Shown: piece after piece, positions 29,706 through 39,289 of the stretch | How the letters are laid out: every line of letters starts with the position of its first letter | Numbering within the stretch: the first letter of the stretch is position 1 | Origin: Draconibacterium orientale | Lineage (GTDB): Bacteria; Bacteroidota; Bacteroidia; Bacteroidales; Prolixibacteraceae | Assembly: GCF_000626635.1 (NCBI RefSeq) | Contig: NZ_CP007451.1 | Span: 3,392,501-3,456,500, forward strand | DNA: 64,000 nucleotides | Direction: 5' to 3' | Made by a program: the position numbers and the translations under genes | Notes under the pieces: model-generated | Told to the model about the DNA's origin: nothing | What the model saw: only the letters and a program-made list of their open reading frames with translations | Databases searched by the model: none

Positions 29706-30074
29706 ATGACAAATCAAAGCTGGCTTGATTACAAAATTCAAATTCGCGACAGATTAAAAGAATTTACACTAAAAATTTTGAAATTATCTGAAATGCTTCC
29801 ATCATCAGAAAGAGGCAGGGTACTAAATAAACAGTTAATTCGCTCGGGAACTTCTGTTTATGCCAATTATAGAGCAGCATTAAGAGGAAGATCGAAAGCC
29901 GAATTCTTTTCAAAACTCTCGATTGTGGTTGAAGAAGCTGATGAAACTGAAATGTGGCTTGACCTGATTATTAGCTCAGGAATATTAACAACTTCGTTTA
30001 TTAATGACTTGCATAAAGAAAGTATCGAGCTTCTAAAAATTCTGGCTTCAATGCGAAAACGACTTTCCCGATAG
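29706..30074 (+). CDS. four-helix-bundle protein (23S rRNA intervening-sequence type)
   Basis: A 122-residue all-helical protein of the TIGR02436 group, known from ORFs in 23S rRNA intervening sequences and related to the Avd protein of diversity-generating retroelements. Signature segments are LIRSGTSVYANYRAALRG, EFFSKLSIVVEEADET and EMWLDLI. Biochemical function is not established: members form pentameric bundles and may bind nucleic acid. No reverse transcriptase or variable-repeat gene is near, so a retroelement is not supported. The gene is embedded in repeat-rich noncoding DNA with GATTGA words on one side and their complement on the other. Confidence 0.88.
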   Translation: MTNQSWLDYKIQIRDRLKEFTLKILKLSEMLPSSERGRVLNKQLIRSGTSVYANYRAALRGRSKAEFFSKLSIVVEEADETEMWLDLIISSGILTTSFINDLHKESIELLKILASMRKRLSR

Positions 30075-30078
30075 AACT

Positions 30079-30118
30079 GTCAATCTCCATCAATCTTAAA
30101 ATCAATCTCGTTCAATCT
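30079..30118. repeat. CAATCT-rich tract, complement of the 29454 tract
   Basis: Words CAATCTCCATCAATCTT and CAATCTCGTTCAATCTTTT are reverse complements of the AGATTGA words upstream of the four-helix-bundle gene, so that gene is bracketed by imperfect inverted repeats. Confidence 0.6.
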
Positions 30119-30145
30119 TTTAATTAATCAACTACAAAAAGGCTG

Positions 30146-30337
30146 TTGGCAAAATAGCAGCAGGCAATTTTACGATCTTTCAGTTGAAAAAGCTAACCAC
30201 AAAGTAGCACAAAGTAGGCACGGAGTTTCACAAAGCTACTGCTTATTAAAGCATTCACGCATTAAAGCATTTACGCATTTCAACATTCAATCCTTCAATC
30301 CCTCAGTCATTCAATCCCTCAGCCCCTCAGTCCTTCC
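30146..30337 (+). repeat. dispersed repeat, copy A
   Basis: This copy shares with 63091-63250 (opposite strand) a perfect 37-base block (30178-30214), a perfect 15-base block TTGGCAAAATAGCAG (30146-30160) and a perfect 15-base block CCCCTCAGTCCTTCC (30323-30337), in the same order. The middle contains repeated ACAAAG and GCATT words. It does not encode protein. Confidence 0.85.
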
Positions 30338-30462
30338 TCTTCTCCTAACATTCCCTTAACCCAGATTCTAAATAAGGGCGATAGAAAATTATTTTATAGG
30401 CTGTCAACCTAAATTCACTAATTTTGTTACAGTTTCAAAAATTGACTTAAAAACTGAAAATT

Positions 30463-31672
30463 ATGCTACAAGTAAATCTTGCAGAAGATATTTATTATTT
30501 GGGATTTAACGACCGCCGCACGCACTTATTCGAGAATATATGGCCAATCCCGCACGGGGTTTCGTACAACAGTTATTTGATTGTTGATGAAAAAATTGCA
30601 CTGGTTGATACCGTTGAACGTGCTTTTATCGACGATTACCTCGATGCTATTGAAGAGATTATTGGCGACCGCGAGGTGGATTATCTGGTTATTAACCACA
30701 TGGAACCCGACCATTCGGGAGCCTTAAAAGCAATCGTTCACCGTTACCCGAATATTACGCTTGTGGGAAATAAAAAGACCTTCGGTTTTGTGAAGTCGTA
30801 CTACATGAAACCGGAAAATAATACACATGGTACACGATGATCATGTGCTTGATTTGGGAAAACACAAGTTACAGTTCCAGATGATTCCGATGGTACACTG
30901 GCCCGAAACGATGGTTACTTACGAGGAAACCAACAAAATCCTGTTCTCGGGTGATGCTTTTGGTAGCTACGGAACAATGGACGGTGGTATTTTCGACGAC
31001 GAGATCAACCTCGATTTTTACGAAGTGGAAGTGATGCGTTACTTCACCAATATCGTTGGGAAATACTGTCCGCACACACAACGTGCCATTAAAAAACTGG
31101 CTGGCCTCGATATTAAAATGATTGCGGCAACACACGGTCCAATCTGGCGCAGCGATCTCGACTGGATTTTGAAACGCTACAATAAATGGAGTTCGTACGA
31201 TTTGGATCGCGGTGTGGTTATCGTTTACGGATCGATGTACGGAAACACCAAAAAAATGGCCGAAACCATTGCCCGTCAGATTGCGGTGCGCGGCATTAAA
31301 AACATCCGTGTTTACGATGCTTCAAAAACACACTCGTCGTACATTATCAACGACATTTTTAAATACAAAGGATTTATTGTGGGAAGCGCGGCGTATAACA
31401 ACGCGATGTTCCCGAACGTGGAAACATTGCTTACAACCATCGAGCATATGGCACCAAAAGACCACCTGCTTGGAATTTTTGGTAACTATTCATGGAACGG
31501 CGGCGGCGTGAAAAACCTGAAAACTTTTGCCGAAAAAATTAAGTGGGATATGGTTTACGAACCAATCGAAGAACAGGGAAATATGAAGGTTCAAACCCAG
31601 GAAGAGTTAATTAAGTTGGCCAATGCAATGGCTGATAAACTACTTGAAATGCCTGCTCCTGAAAAGATTTAA
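30463..31672 (+). pseudogene. flavodiiron protein, interrupted by one-base frameshift
   Basis: Flavodiiron proteins reduce oxygen to water or NO to N2O at a diiron site fed by FMN. The first frame (30463-30840) holds the start of the metallo-lactamase domain with ligand motif NHMEPDHSG. The second (to 31672) resumes at MVHDDHVLDL and holds further ligands (MVHWPET, FSGDAFGSYG, ATHGPIW) and the flavodoxin domain (VYGSMYGNTKKMAE). Near 30816-30822 (GAAAATAATAC) removing one base fuses the frames to read ENIHMVHDD, giving about 402 residues, the normal length. Both halves are otherwise well preserved, so an assembly error or a recent mutation is likely. No rubredoxin domain is fused. Confidence 0.88.
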
Positions 31673-31692
31673 AATAATCTATCAGATAAATC

Positions 31693-31725
31693 AAAAGCTG
31701 CTCTTCGGAGTGGCTTTTTGTTTTT
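31693..31725 (+). terminator. terminator after the flavodiiron gene
   Basis: AAAAGC..CTC-TTCG-GAG..GCTTTTT forms a hairpin with one internal TG/TG bulge and a T-rich tail. Confidence 0.7.
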
Positions 31726-31803
31726 CAGCGTTGAAAAGGCATTCAATTTCAAACACATTATTTCTTTAAATAAAACAATCACCTTCGCACAAAATTGAAA
31801 AAT

Positions 31804-32436
31804 ATGGCTACAGAAATTACAGTTATACGGCACGGAGAAACGATGTGGAACTTGCAGAAACGCATACAAGGGCAGCGTAACAGCAAGCTTTCGGAAAATG
31901 GCATTTTGCAGGCCGAACTGGTGGCAAAGGCATTGGCTAAACGTGAGTTTGATGTTCTTGTAAGCAGCGATCTTGAACGGGCGGTTGAAACTGCAAAAAT
32001 CATCAATAAACAATTGTTGTTACCTCATAAATATAACCTGAATTTACGCGAACGCTCTTTTGGTATTTTTGAAGGAAAAAACTTTGCAGAGATTGAAGAA
32101 ACATATCCCGTAGAATATCGGCGTTATAAGGAACGGAACCCTGAATTTGTAGTTCCTGGTGGCGAAAGCATTCAACAAATGTATGAGCGTGTAACATCGG
32201 AAATTGAAGCCATTGCCCGTAAATTTAAAGATCAGAAAGTACTGATTGTTTCGCATGGTTTGGTGCTGGAAATGATGATGTACAGAACCTTCAATATAAA
32301 GTTGGATGAGCCACGCGCTTTCTCCATAAATAATTCGTCAATCAGTTCGTTTTACATCAACGAAGGCAATTGGTTTTTAAAAGAATGGGGCGTAATCGAA
32401 CACCTGGTTTCGTTAAATGTTTTGAGTGAACTTTAG
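31804..32436 (+). CDS. histidine phosphatase family protein
   Basis: A 210-residue phosphoglycerate-mutase-fold phosphatase. The phosphohistidine is in VIRHGETMWN, the second His in VSHGLVLEM and the family Glu in LRERSFGIFEG. The fold covers cofactor-dependent phosphoglycerate mutases and phosphatases such as CobC and broad-specificity PhoE. The length and lack of other motifs favour a small-molecule phosphatase. A TTG at 31795 would add three residues (MKN). ATG at 31804 begins MATEITVIRHG, the usual start. Confidence 0.87.
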   Translation: MATEITVIRHGETMWNLQKRIQGQRNSKLSENGILQAELVAKALAKREFDVLVSSDLERAVETAKIINKQLLLPHKYNLNLRERSFGIFEGKNFAEIEETYPVEYRRYKERNPEFVVPGGESIQQMYERVTSEIEAIARKFKDQKVLIVSHGLVLEMMMYRTFNIKLDEPRAFSINNSSISSFYINEGNWFLKEWGVIEHLVSLNVLSEL

Positions 32437-32452
32437 AACTAAGGAGAGCTTG

Positions 32453-32473
32453 TCCCGATCGTTAGCATCGGGA
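32453..32473. terminator. hairpin between convergent phosphatase and antiporter genes
   Basis: TCCCGAT and ATCGGGA arms close a seven-base loop. The T content after it is modest, so termination strength is uncertain. Confidence 0.45.
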
Positions 32474-32615
32474 AGTTTCTTGATTTTAGTGAAAGGAATT
32501 TATTTTTAGCTTTTTATCGTCAGCGGTGGCTTTTTTGAATACTTTTTCAGCTGTAGGAAAAAGTATTTTCCGTCTGAAAGGACATTAATGGAGCGTACAC
32601 AATTACACTTGTCTA

Positions 32616-33827
32616 TTACTCTACCTCACCAGCTTTCTTCAACGATAAGCGCGAGGAAATCGGGCCAATAATTTCATGAATCAGTGCAGCCCCAATAACA
32701 ACTCCCATGATCATCGAACCGGTATCTTTAAAAACAGGATCTTTGGTGAGCAACAGCGCCAGGCCAATAACAATTCCGCCTTGTGGAATTAGTCCGCCGG
32801 CCGTGTATTTTTTCACTTTCGGGCTGGTGCTGAATAGGAGCGAACCACTGTAAATACCGGTAAACTTACCGATCATCCGTGCGATTATATAAATACCGAT
32901 GAGCACATAACTGCCGGTAATTGATGACAATTGCAAATGTAATCCTGATAGCGTAAAGAAAATCACAAAAATCAGTTCGTCGGTGTAGCGTTCAATGAGT
33001 TTAAATATTTTTTCCGAGAGCGGATTAAAATTGGCAACAACGGCTCCCAACGCTATAGTGGAAAGCAGCGACTCAAAACCAAAATATTCTGAAATTCCGT
33101 AACTCATCAATATGGCTCCGAACGTTAGAACGATGAGGGTTCCTTCTTCCTGCTTGCTAAAAATTTTAGTGATGAGCTGAAATACAAAACCAATTACAAC
33201 GCCGATGAGAATCGCTCCGCCAACATCAATGCCTAAATCCAGAATAGTATTACCGATTTCAATATCAGTGCTGCCCAAAAAGAATGCGGCAAAAGCGGTA
33301 ACCAATGTGTAAATAACAATTCCCACAATATCGTCGAAAGCAGCAATTTCGAGCATGGTTGAACTGACTTCGCCTTTGGCTTTGTATTCGTGAATTACGG
33401 CCAGTGTGGCCGATGGATCGGTTGGTGCAGCCAGCGATGCCAACACCAGGCTAACGGCTAGCGCTACGCTTGTTGATTGAAAGGCAGGCATAAAAAAACG
33501 TAAACTCAGAAACATGAATAGAAACACCATTAAAAAGGCGAACAACGATTCGAACAGCGTGAGAAAGAATATGGTTTTTCCGGTGGCGCGTAGTTTTTTA
33601 GCCGATAACGAACCGCCAATTGAAAAGGTGATGAACGACAAAGAAACTGATAGCAGCGGATCGGTGTGCCCGACAAATTCGTTCGACATGATTCCCGAGA
33701 GATCGGGATTTAGCAGAATTCCTGCAAGGATGTACCCTGATATTTTGGGGAGTTTTATTTTTTCGGCGAGTTCGCCCAACAGATATCCGGTGAAAATTAA
33801 GAGACCAATACTTAAAATTACGTTCAT
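32616..33827 (-). CDS. cation:proton antiporter, CPA2 type
   Basis: A 403-residue membrane protein with about 11-12 hydrophobic helices of the Na+/H+ exchanger domain (PF00999). GYILAGILLNP and the acidic pair region AAPTDPSATLAVI and AFDDIVGIVIY carry the ion-binding Asp residues. There is no C-terminal TrkA-N or TrkA-C domain, so it is a short, KefB-like or RosB-like form without the regulatory part. It likely exchanges Na+ or K+ for protons. It is convergent with the phosphatase gene and not clearly part of an operon. Confidence 0.88.
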   Translation of the reverse strand: MNVILSIGLLIFTGYLLGELAEKIKLPKISGYILAGILLNPDLSGIMSNEFVGHTDPLLSVSLSFITFSIGGSLSAKKLRATGKTIFFLTLFESLFAFLMVFLFMFLSLRFFMPAFQSTSVALAVSLVLASLAAPTDPSATLAVIHEYKAKGEVSSTMLEIAAFDDIVGIVIYTLVTAFAAFFLGSTDIEIGNTILDLGIDVGGAILIGVVIGFVFQLITKIFSKQEEGTLIVLTFGAILMSYGISEYFGFESLLSTIALGAVVANFNPLSEKIFKLIERYTDELIFVIFFTLSGLHLQLSSITGSYVLIGIYIIARMIGKFTGIYSGSLLFSTSPKVKKYTAGGLIPQGGIVIGLALLLTKDPVFKDTGSMIMGVVIGAALIHEIIGPISSRLSLKKAGEVE

Positions 33828-33907
33828 AAAAAGTTATTTTTTGCGGTCTTTTAAAGGGCCTTTATAAAATAACCATTCAGCTTGCAGATGGTTTTCAGAT
33901 GTGCGGT

Positions 33908-34444
33908 TTATTCAATTAGAAGTATGGCAATTCGGTTCATATCGCCGGGGTTGTTGGCCACCACATTAATTTCCATGCCCACTTTTTGTACGGTTTGGTA
34001 CACATCTACCGCAAAACTTTCGGGGCTGGGTCGGGCGTTTCTTTTGTCGTGGCAATCGATGCGGTTACCCGAACAGTCGCTGCACAAGGTGCAACAGGTT
34101 TGGTTAAGCAGAAAAACTTTTGGATGGTTCATTAGAAATATAGCCCGTTCAAGGCCCAAAAGTTTGTGGGTCATTTCCCGCGACCAGTCGGATGGATAAG
34201 CATCTTTATCAGCAAATTTATGCAGTTTAATAATCAGCGCGCTTTTGTATTCCTTAAAGAAACGCTCGCACTCGCTTACCGACGGCGTATTTGGCGGACA
34301 CGAACCAAGACCGTAATCGCTACAGCCAAAATAACATTTTACACGTACCCACTGTGCCACTACAATTTCTTTCGGATCGATCCATTTGTAATCGGTCAAT
34401 TCCTGTTCGCGCAGCAGTTTTTCTATTTGGTTTTTGTTAGTCAT
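33908..34444 (-). CDS. DUF2284 metal-binding protein
   Basis: A 178-residue cysteine-rich cytoplasmic protein. Clusters CYFGCSDYGLGSCPP and TCCTLCSDCSGNRIDC are those of DUF2284, thought to bind an Fe-S cluster or another metal. The function is unknown. Many homologues occur in anaerobes, often near corrinoid or methyltransferase genes. None lies here. It has its own promoter box. Confidence 0.85.
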   Translation of the reverse strand: MTNKNQIEKLLREQELTDYKWIDPKEIVVAQWVRVKCYFGCSDYGLGSCPPNTPSVSECERFFKEYKSALIIKLHKFADKDAYPSDWSREMTHKLLGLERAIFLMNHPKVFLLNQTCCTLCSDCSGNRIDCHDKRNARPSPESFAVDVYQTVQKVGMEINVVANNPGDMNRIAILLIE

Positions 34445-34497
34445 GTTGTTGGTTTAATTTTCGATTTAAGCTCTGTCTGAAAATTAATTTATACTAA

Positions 34498-34505
34498 CAA
34501 AAGTA
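34498..34505 (-). promoter_or_regulatory. -7 box of the DUF2284 gene
   Basis: Minus-strand TACTTTTG fits TAnnTTTG. It lies 53 bases before the start codon, so the leader would be about 45 bases. Confidence 0.4.
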
Positions 34506-34571
34506 TTGGTAAGTTTCTTTAAAATTATAGGCAATCAGATGACTACACTCTTACTTCTTAATACTTCACTG

Positions 34572-35699
34572 TTAAAAATTACCACAAGTTAGCATTCGTT
34601 TTGCTATTTGATGTATGATTTCCTGTCTAAAATCTTCTTCGTAGTCGCAATTTGCTAAAAGAACCAAACCTATTTTTTCTTCAGGTATCATTAGTAAATA
34701 ACTTCTAAATCCCTTGTCTCCACCATAATGACCAATTGCTTTTCTTGATTCAACCTTGCTTAGTTGAAAGCCCAGTCCAATATGTGGATATGCACTGAAA
34801 CCTGGTTCGGTCATTTCATCGAAAACATTCTCGGAATTACCGCTATCAAGCATTTTCATAAATGAAATCATCCATTTACATAAATCAGTTGCTGAAGAAT
34901 TTAGCGTACTGCTCGGTGCGTGCTCCCTGGTGTAGGGGTAAGTTTTGAGTTCGTATATTTTGCCGGTAATCCAATGTTTTGAATGTGGTGAGGTTTTCAG
35001 CGAATCGGGGATTTTAAAATACCTGAAATCACTGCTATTCATGCCATATGCATTTAAAATATTTTCTTTCAGGTAATTATCAAAAGACGTATTTGTTAAT
35101 TTCTCAATGATATATCCCAGGATATTATATCCCAAATTACTGTAGATATATTGTGTTGATGGTTCTGATTTTAGTTTCAGATTAAGACTTAAAATGTAAT
35201 CTTCAAGACTTTTTTCAGATTGATTATTATTGCCCCAATGATAGTTGTGAACATCCGGCAAACCCGATGTGTGATTTAAAAGATTTAGAATTGTAATATC
35301 TTCAACTCTTTGGTCTGTATGATTTAATTCAGGAATTATACTTAAAAGTTTTTCGTTCAACGAAATTTCCCCATTTTCAACTAGCATCATCATTGCCTGG
35401 GCCGTAAATAATTTACTTACTGAAGCAGTGTGGAATATTGTGTTTTCATTAACTGGCTGCGGATTTTTGATGCTTTTTATACCGTAGCCAGCTGCATACA
35501 AGATGGTGTCTTTTGCTACTAATCCTATTGCAAGTCCGGGAATGTTATAGTTGTCCATTTTTTCAACCACCAGGGAGTCAGTTTGGTGAATGAAATTATT
35601 TTTCGACTCTTTACATTCTAAATCGTTATTAAAACTTTGACCTGAGCAAAGTATCAAACTTCCAAATGATAGAAGTATAATGGATAAAATTCTTTTCAT
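34572..35699 (-). CDS. exported serine hydrolase, class C beta-lactamase fold
   Basis: A 375-residue exported penicillin-binding-protein-like hydrolase. The signal peptide ends near LCSGQ (about residue 21). The active-site Ser-Lys pair is SVSK in TASVSKLFTAQAMM, the Tyr is in IYSNLGYNILG (YxN), and HYGGDKG replaces KTG. Such proteins include esterases, D-aminopeptidases and carboxypeptidases. A true resistance beta-lactamase is not implied. Its base composition and codon choice look more AT-rich than its neighbours', which may hint at separate origin. It appears monocistronic. Confidence 0.85.
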   Translation of the reverse strand: MKRILSIILLSFGSLILCSGQSFNNDLECKESKNNFIHQTDSLVVEKMDNYNIPGLAIGLVAKDTILYAAGYGIKSIKNPQPVNENTIFHTASVSKLFTAQAMMMLVENGEISLNEKLLSIIPELNHTDQRVEDITILNLLNHTSGLPDVHNYHWGNNNQSEKSLEDYILSLNLKLKSEPSTQYIYSNLGYNILGYIIEKLTNTSFDNYLKENILNAYGMNSSDFRYFKIPDSLKTSPHSKHWITGKIYELKTYPYTREHAPSSTLNSSATDLCKWMISFMKMLDSGNSENVFDEMTEPGFSAYPHIGLGFQLSKVESRKAIGHYGGDKGFRSYLLMIPEEKIGLVLLANCDYEEDFRQEIIHQIAKRMLTCGNF

Positions 35700-35852
35700 T
35701 GAAACTTTATGTTAGGATTGTTAAGGTGACTTCCCAAAATTGTATGATTAAAGTACATTAAGCTTTATACCGGTTAAACATGGTACGCAGCGAGTGAAAG
35801 TATGATAAAAATTGAAGATATTTTATTGTGAGATGAGGTGAAGATCAACAAT

Positions 35853-36218
35853 TTACTTCTCCCGAAATATCTTCTCCATCTTTTTGCCTTTTGCCAGTTC
35901 GTCAACAAGCTTATCTAAATACCGTACCTGTTTGGTCAGAACGTTATCAATTTCCTCAATCCGGTATCCGCAAATTACTCCCTTAATTAATTCTGCATTT
36001 GGGTTCAGGTTTGCTCTTTCAAAAAAAGTCTCAAATGTCACCTTCTCGTCGATCATTTCCTGCAGACCTGCTTCATCGAAACCGGTCAACCATTCTATTA
36101 CCTGGTGTAGCTCTTCTTTCGTTCTTCCTTTTTTCTCCACTTTTGTAACATAGTGCGGATATACAGCAGCAAAGGTCATTTCTGCTATTTTCTTGTTATG
36201 TTCCGGTGTCGTTTTCAT
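35853..36218 (-). CDS. DUF2200 family protein
   Basis: A 121-residue cytoplasmic protein that matches DUF2200: KIAEMTFAAVYPHYVTKVEKKGRTKEEL at the N-terminus (given here only in part: FAAVYPHY and KKGRTKEEL are the recognisable words), IEWLTGF and VICGYRIEEI in the middle. No catalytic motif or function is known. It stands alone. Confidence 0.82.
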   Translation of the reverse strand: MKTTPEHNKKIAEMTFAAVYPHYVTKVEKKGRTKEELHQVIEWLTGFDEAGLQEMIDEKVTFETFFERANLNPNAELIKGVICGYRIEEIDNVLTKQVRYLDKLVDELAKGKKMEKIFREK

Positions 36219-36306
36219 CTGTGTAATATTCTTTGGTTTCTAATGTTCATCCACTGGTAGAGGCGAAAAAGCTTCCCCGAACATTTAAACACAAATAAAA
36301 AGTGTT

Positions 36307-37116
36307 CTAGCCCAAAGCCACATCCAGCAGCATCATGGTGGCAAACCCCAACATGGCACCAATGGTCGATAAATCGGTTTCGTTGCCTCGTTGCGATTCA
36401 GGAATCAATTCTTCAACCACCACAAAAATCATTGCTCCGGCAGCAAACGACAGTGCATACGGCAACAGCGGTTCGATGGTTAAAACCAGGTAAGCCCCCA
36501 ATACTCCGGCCATTGGTTCAACAATTCCTGACAGCTGACCGTAATTAAAAGCTTTCCTGCGCGAAAGTCCTTCGCGGCGCAGCGGAATAGAGACTGCAGC
36601 TCCCTCGGGGAAATTTTGAAGCCCGATACCCAAGGCTAATGCAACGGCTCCGGTTAGTAGGCCTACATCGGGATTATTGGCCAGCGCACCAAATGCAACA
36701 CCCACAGCCAGTCCTTCAGGCACATTGTGTAAAGTAATGGCCAGCACCAAAAGTATGCTTCGTTGCCAGGTTGTTGGAATCCCTTCGGCTTTATCGATTG
36801 ACAAACCAAGGTGAAGGTGAGGCAGAATTTTATCGATCAACAACAGAAAAGCACCTCCCGCCAGAAATCCTATTACGGCAGGCTTCCAGGGCAATTCGCC
36901 TTGCGCTTCTGCCATTTCGATTGCCGGTTTCAACAGCGACCAAAAGCTGGCCGCAATCATCACCCCGGCAGCAAACCCAAGCATCGAATTCAATACTTTT
37001 TTGTTTATCGATTTAAAGAAAAATACCATAGAGGCACCGGCAGCGGTTAAAAACCAGGTGAAAAGAGTTGCGCCAAGAGCCAGAAGTATCGGATTATATT
37101 CTAATAATTTTTCCAT
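36307..37116 (-). CDS. ZIP family divalent metal transporter
   Basis: A 269-residue membrane protein with eight predicted helices. The helix IV motif [15 protein letters not shown] and helix V motif [15 protein letters not shown] hold the His/Glu/Asn binuclear metal site of ZIP (ZupT/GufA-type) transporters, and HLHLG lies in the cytoplasmic loop before them. It should import Zn2+ and perhaps Fe2+ or Mn2+. No Zur or Fur site was recognised. It follows the men cluster on the same strand but is separated by about 90 bp from menE, so cotranscription is uncertain. Confidence 0.9.
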   Translation of the reverse strand: MEKLLEYNPILLALGATLFTWFLTAAGASMVFFFKSINKKVLNSMLGFAAGVMIAASFWSLLKPAIEMAEAQGELPWKPAVIGFLAGGAFLLLIDKILPHLHLGLSIDKAEGIPTTWQRSILLVLAITLHNVPEGLAVGVAFGALANNPDVGLLTGAVALALGIGLQNFPEGAAVSIPLRREGLSRRKAFNYGQLSGIVEPMAGVLGAYLVLTIEPLLPYALSFAAGAMIFVVVEELIPESQRGNETDLSTIGAMLGFATMMLLDVALG

Positions 37117-37205
37117 TTGATTCCTGTTTCAATTTTGTCGAATAGGTTAAAACAAAATTAACAAAATTATTGTTCAGCTAGCCATAAGCAAGCTTTTCCG
37201 GTGGT

Positions 37206-38261
37206 TTAATTTTTTAGAAACATTTTCAAATTTTTCCGGTTTATCTTCCCGTTTTCGGTGCGTGGAAGTTTTTCGATAAATCGGATATCTTTTGGTTGCT
37301 CGTATTTTGAAAGCAGTTTATTGCAATGGTTTTGAATGATGGTTTTAATTTCATCATCAGCGTTACCTTCAATTAACAGAATTAGTTGCTCGCCAAGTTT
37401 CTCGTCGGGGGTTGACCCAATGATATAGGGAAGGGGCATTGCTTTTGCCAGCTTCCCCTCAATTTGTTCGGGCAGAAATTTTATGCCTCCTGAAATGATG
37501 ACATTGTCAATGCGGCCCAGCACTTTAAAATGATAGCGATCTATTAATTCACCCAAATCATTGGTTTGAATGGCTCCGTTTTCAAGCCCTGGCATTAAAA
37601 TACGAATACAATCGCGTTCATCCAACTCCACCGAAATAGCATCGAGGCACTGGTAGCTGTTGGTTTTGTTGCTGCCATTTAATTTGCGCAGGGCAATGTG
37701 GGTTGCCGTTTCGGTCATGGCATAACTCGAATAACATTGTGTTGAAATTTGCTGCAGTTGCTCTTCCAACGGTTTCGGAATGGCTGAACCACCGATCAGC
37801 AGGTTTTTAATGTTTTGCTCCGGCAGCGCCAGGTATTTTATTACCTGGTTAATTACCATAGCCGCAAATTTTACCGGCTTGTCGTTTGGCAAAGCAGCAA
37901 AGTCCGAAGTCGGATCAACAAGAAGCAAATCGAGTTTGCCAAAAAGGGCGCGCACTGTCATTAGTTTCCCGGCAATGTAACGGCTGGGCAGACAATGCAA
38001 TATGCGGTCGCCTTCGTGCAAATCAAAAAAGCGAATGGTGCGCAGGGCACTGGCAGCTACAAAATCTTTTTTTAGCGTTATTGTTTTTGGAGTTCCGGTA
38101 CTTCCCGAAGTTTGCACTTCGATGTAATCGTTTGCATTGTACCACTCCGCTACAAAATCCAACCAGCTTTGTTTCCATTCGGCATCGGATTTTTGTTGAA
38201 GCAATTCTTTTATGCTTTCCGCTTGCCCGTTTATGGTAATATGTGATGGGAAAAGTTCCAT
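37206..38261 (-). CDS. menE: o-succinylbenzoate-CoA ligase
   Basis: A 351-residue adenylate-forming enzyme that converts o-succinylbenzoate to its CoA ester in menaquinone synthesis. The phosphate loop is QTSGSTGTPKT, the ATP motif SYAMTETATH and the C-terminal Lys in NGKINRKNL. It is shorter than E. coli MenE, as in other Bacteroidota. I place the start at 38261, where TAATG joins the menC stop and the menE ATG. A longer in-frame start at 38294 would overlap menC by 34 bases. It is last in the men cluster. Confidence 0.9.
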   Translation of the reverse strand: MELFPSHITINGQAESIKELLQQKSDAEWKQSWLDFVAEWYNANDYIEVQTSGSTGTPKTITLKKDFVAASALRTIRFFDLHEGDRILHCLPSRYIAGKLMTVRALFGKLDLLLVDPTSDFAALPNDKPVKFAAMVINQVIKYLALPEQNIKNLLIGGSAIPKPLEEQLQQISTQCYSSYAMTETATHIALRKLNGSNKTNSYQCLDAISVELDERDCIRILMPGLENGAIQTNDLGELIDRYHFKVLGRIDNVIISGGIKFLPEQIEGKLAKAMPLPYIIGSTPDEKLGEQLILLIEGNADDEIKTIIQNHCNKLLSKYEQPKDIRFIEKLPRTENGKINRKNLKMFLKN

Positions 38262-39289
38262 TACATTTCGAAGGTTTTGCTTGTGTTGAACCACAGTTTT
38301 TCGCCACGAATTTCAAGTGGCGATTCAATGTTATTGGTAAAAAGCCGGCCGGTTCCCAGTCCCTGGTGTATTTTGGTATTTTTTGTAAAAGCCCACTGCG
38401 CAATCGCATTTAGCCCGATATTCGACTCCAGGTACGAGGTAATCCACCAACCAATGGAACGTTCGTTCGCCAGTTCAATCCATTCGTTACAACCAGAAAT
38501 GCCACCGTGCAAACTTGGCTTTAACACCAAAAATTGCGGATGGATTGTATCAAGTAATTGTATTTTTTTCTCGCGTTTGTTTATGCCAATCAGTTCTTCA
38601 TCAAGAGCAATCGGCAGGGGAGTGGTTTTGCACAATTTAGCCATTTCCTTCCACTGCCCTGCACGTATCGGTTGTTCAATGGAATGCAATTGCAACTCGG
38701 CAAGTCGTTTCAATTTGTCGGGAGCAGATTCCGCATTGAATGCACCGTTGGCATCTACCCGAAGAATAATTTCATCGTTGGAGAATTGCTCGCGAACAGC
38801 TTTCAAAAGCGCCAGTTCCTGCTCAAAATCTTTAGCTCCGATTTTTAGTTTTATACATCGAAAACCGGCTGCCAGTTTATCTTCTATCTGGTGTTGCATG
38901 TTTTCAATATCATTCATCCAAATTAGTCCGTTAATTGGGATACCTTCCTCGCCACGTGTAAAAGCCGATGGAAATGGTTCGTGTTTTCCGCCGTTTTTCA
39001 AATCAAGAAGTGCACATTCCAATGCAAATTTCAGGGATGGAACATCTTGTAGTAAATCGATATTATGGATGAAATGTGCTGGATCGTTGCCTATTTTTTC
39101 CAACTGCTCTTCAACTTGTTCCGGCGTTTCAATGCTTAATCCGGGAAGCGGCGCACATTCACCAAGCCCCGTCGCTCCGTTTTCTTCCAAAAACAGATAC
39201 CAAACCGTGCGCGTTTTTAACACGCCCCGCGATGTGCCGGCAGGTTGCTTAAAATGCAGTTCATATTTTTTGTAACGGGCTTTTATCAT
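38261..39289 (-). CDS. menC: o-succinylbenzoate synthase
   Basis: A 342-residue enolase-superfamily enzyme that dehydrates SHCHC to o-succinylbenzoate. The catalytic Lys is in IKLKIGAKD, and metal ligands are in LRVDANGAF, SIEQP and ALDEEL. The second Lys is in LVLKPSLHGG. It overlaps menA by four bases (ATGA) and shares one base with menE, so the three are translationally coupled. A 332-residue antisense frame runs opposite to it and is a shadow. Confidence 0.93.
   Translation of the reverse strand: MIKARYKKYELHFKQPAGTSRGVLKTRTVWYLFLEENGATGLGECAPLPGLSIETPEQVEEQLEKIGNDPAHFIHNIDLLQDVPSLKFALECALLDLKNGGKHEPFPSAFTRGEEGIPINGLIWMNDIENMQHQIEDKLAAGFRCIKLKIGAKDFEQELALLKAVREQFSNDEIILRVDANGAFNAESAPDKLKRLAELQLHSIEQPIRAGQWKEMAKLCKTTPLPIALDEELIGINKREKKIQLLDTIHPQFLVLKPSLHGGISGCNEWIELANERSIGWWITSYLESNIGLNAIAQWAFTKNTKIHQGLGTGRLFTNNIESPLEIRGEKLWFNTSKTFEM

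Noticed and set aside
29706-30074. Diversity-generating retroelement accessory protein (Avd)
   Set aside because: The fold is related, but no reverse transcriptase, template repeat or variable repeat gene was found in the window.
34572-35699. Antibiotic-resistance beta-lactamase
   Set aside because: The SxxK and YxN motifs fit the wide serine hydrolase family. The KTG position is replaced and no resistance context exists.
38277-39275. 332-residue frame antisense to menC
   Set aside because: It lies wholly within menC, whose family motifs are all present, and has no recognisable domain.
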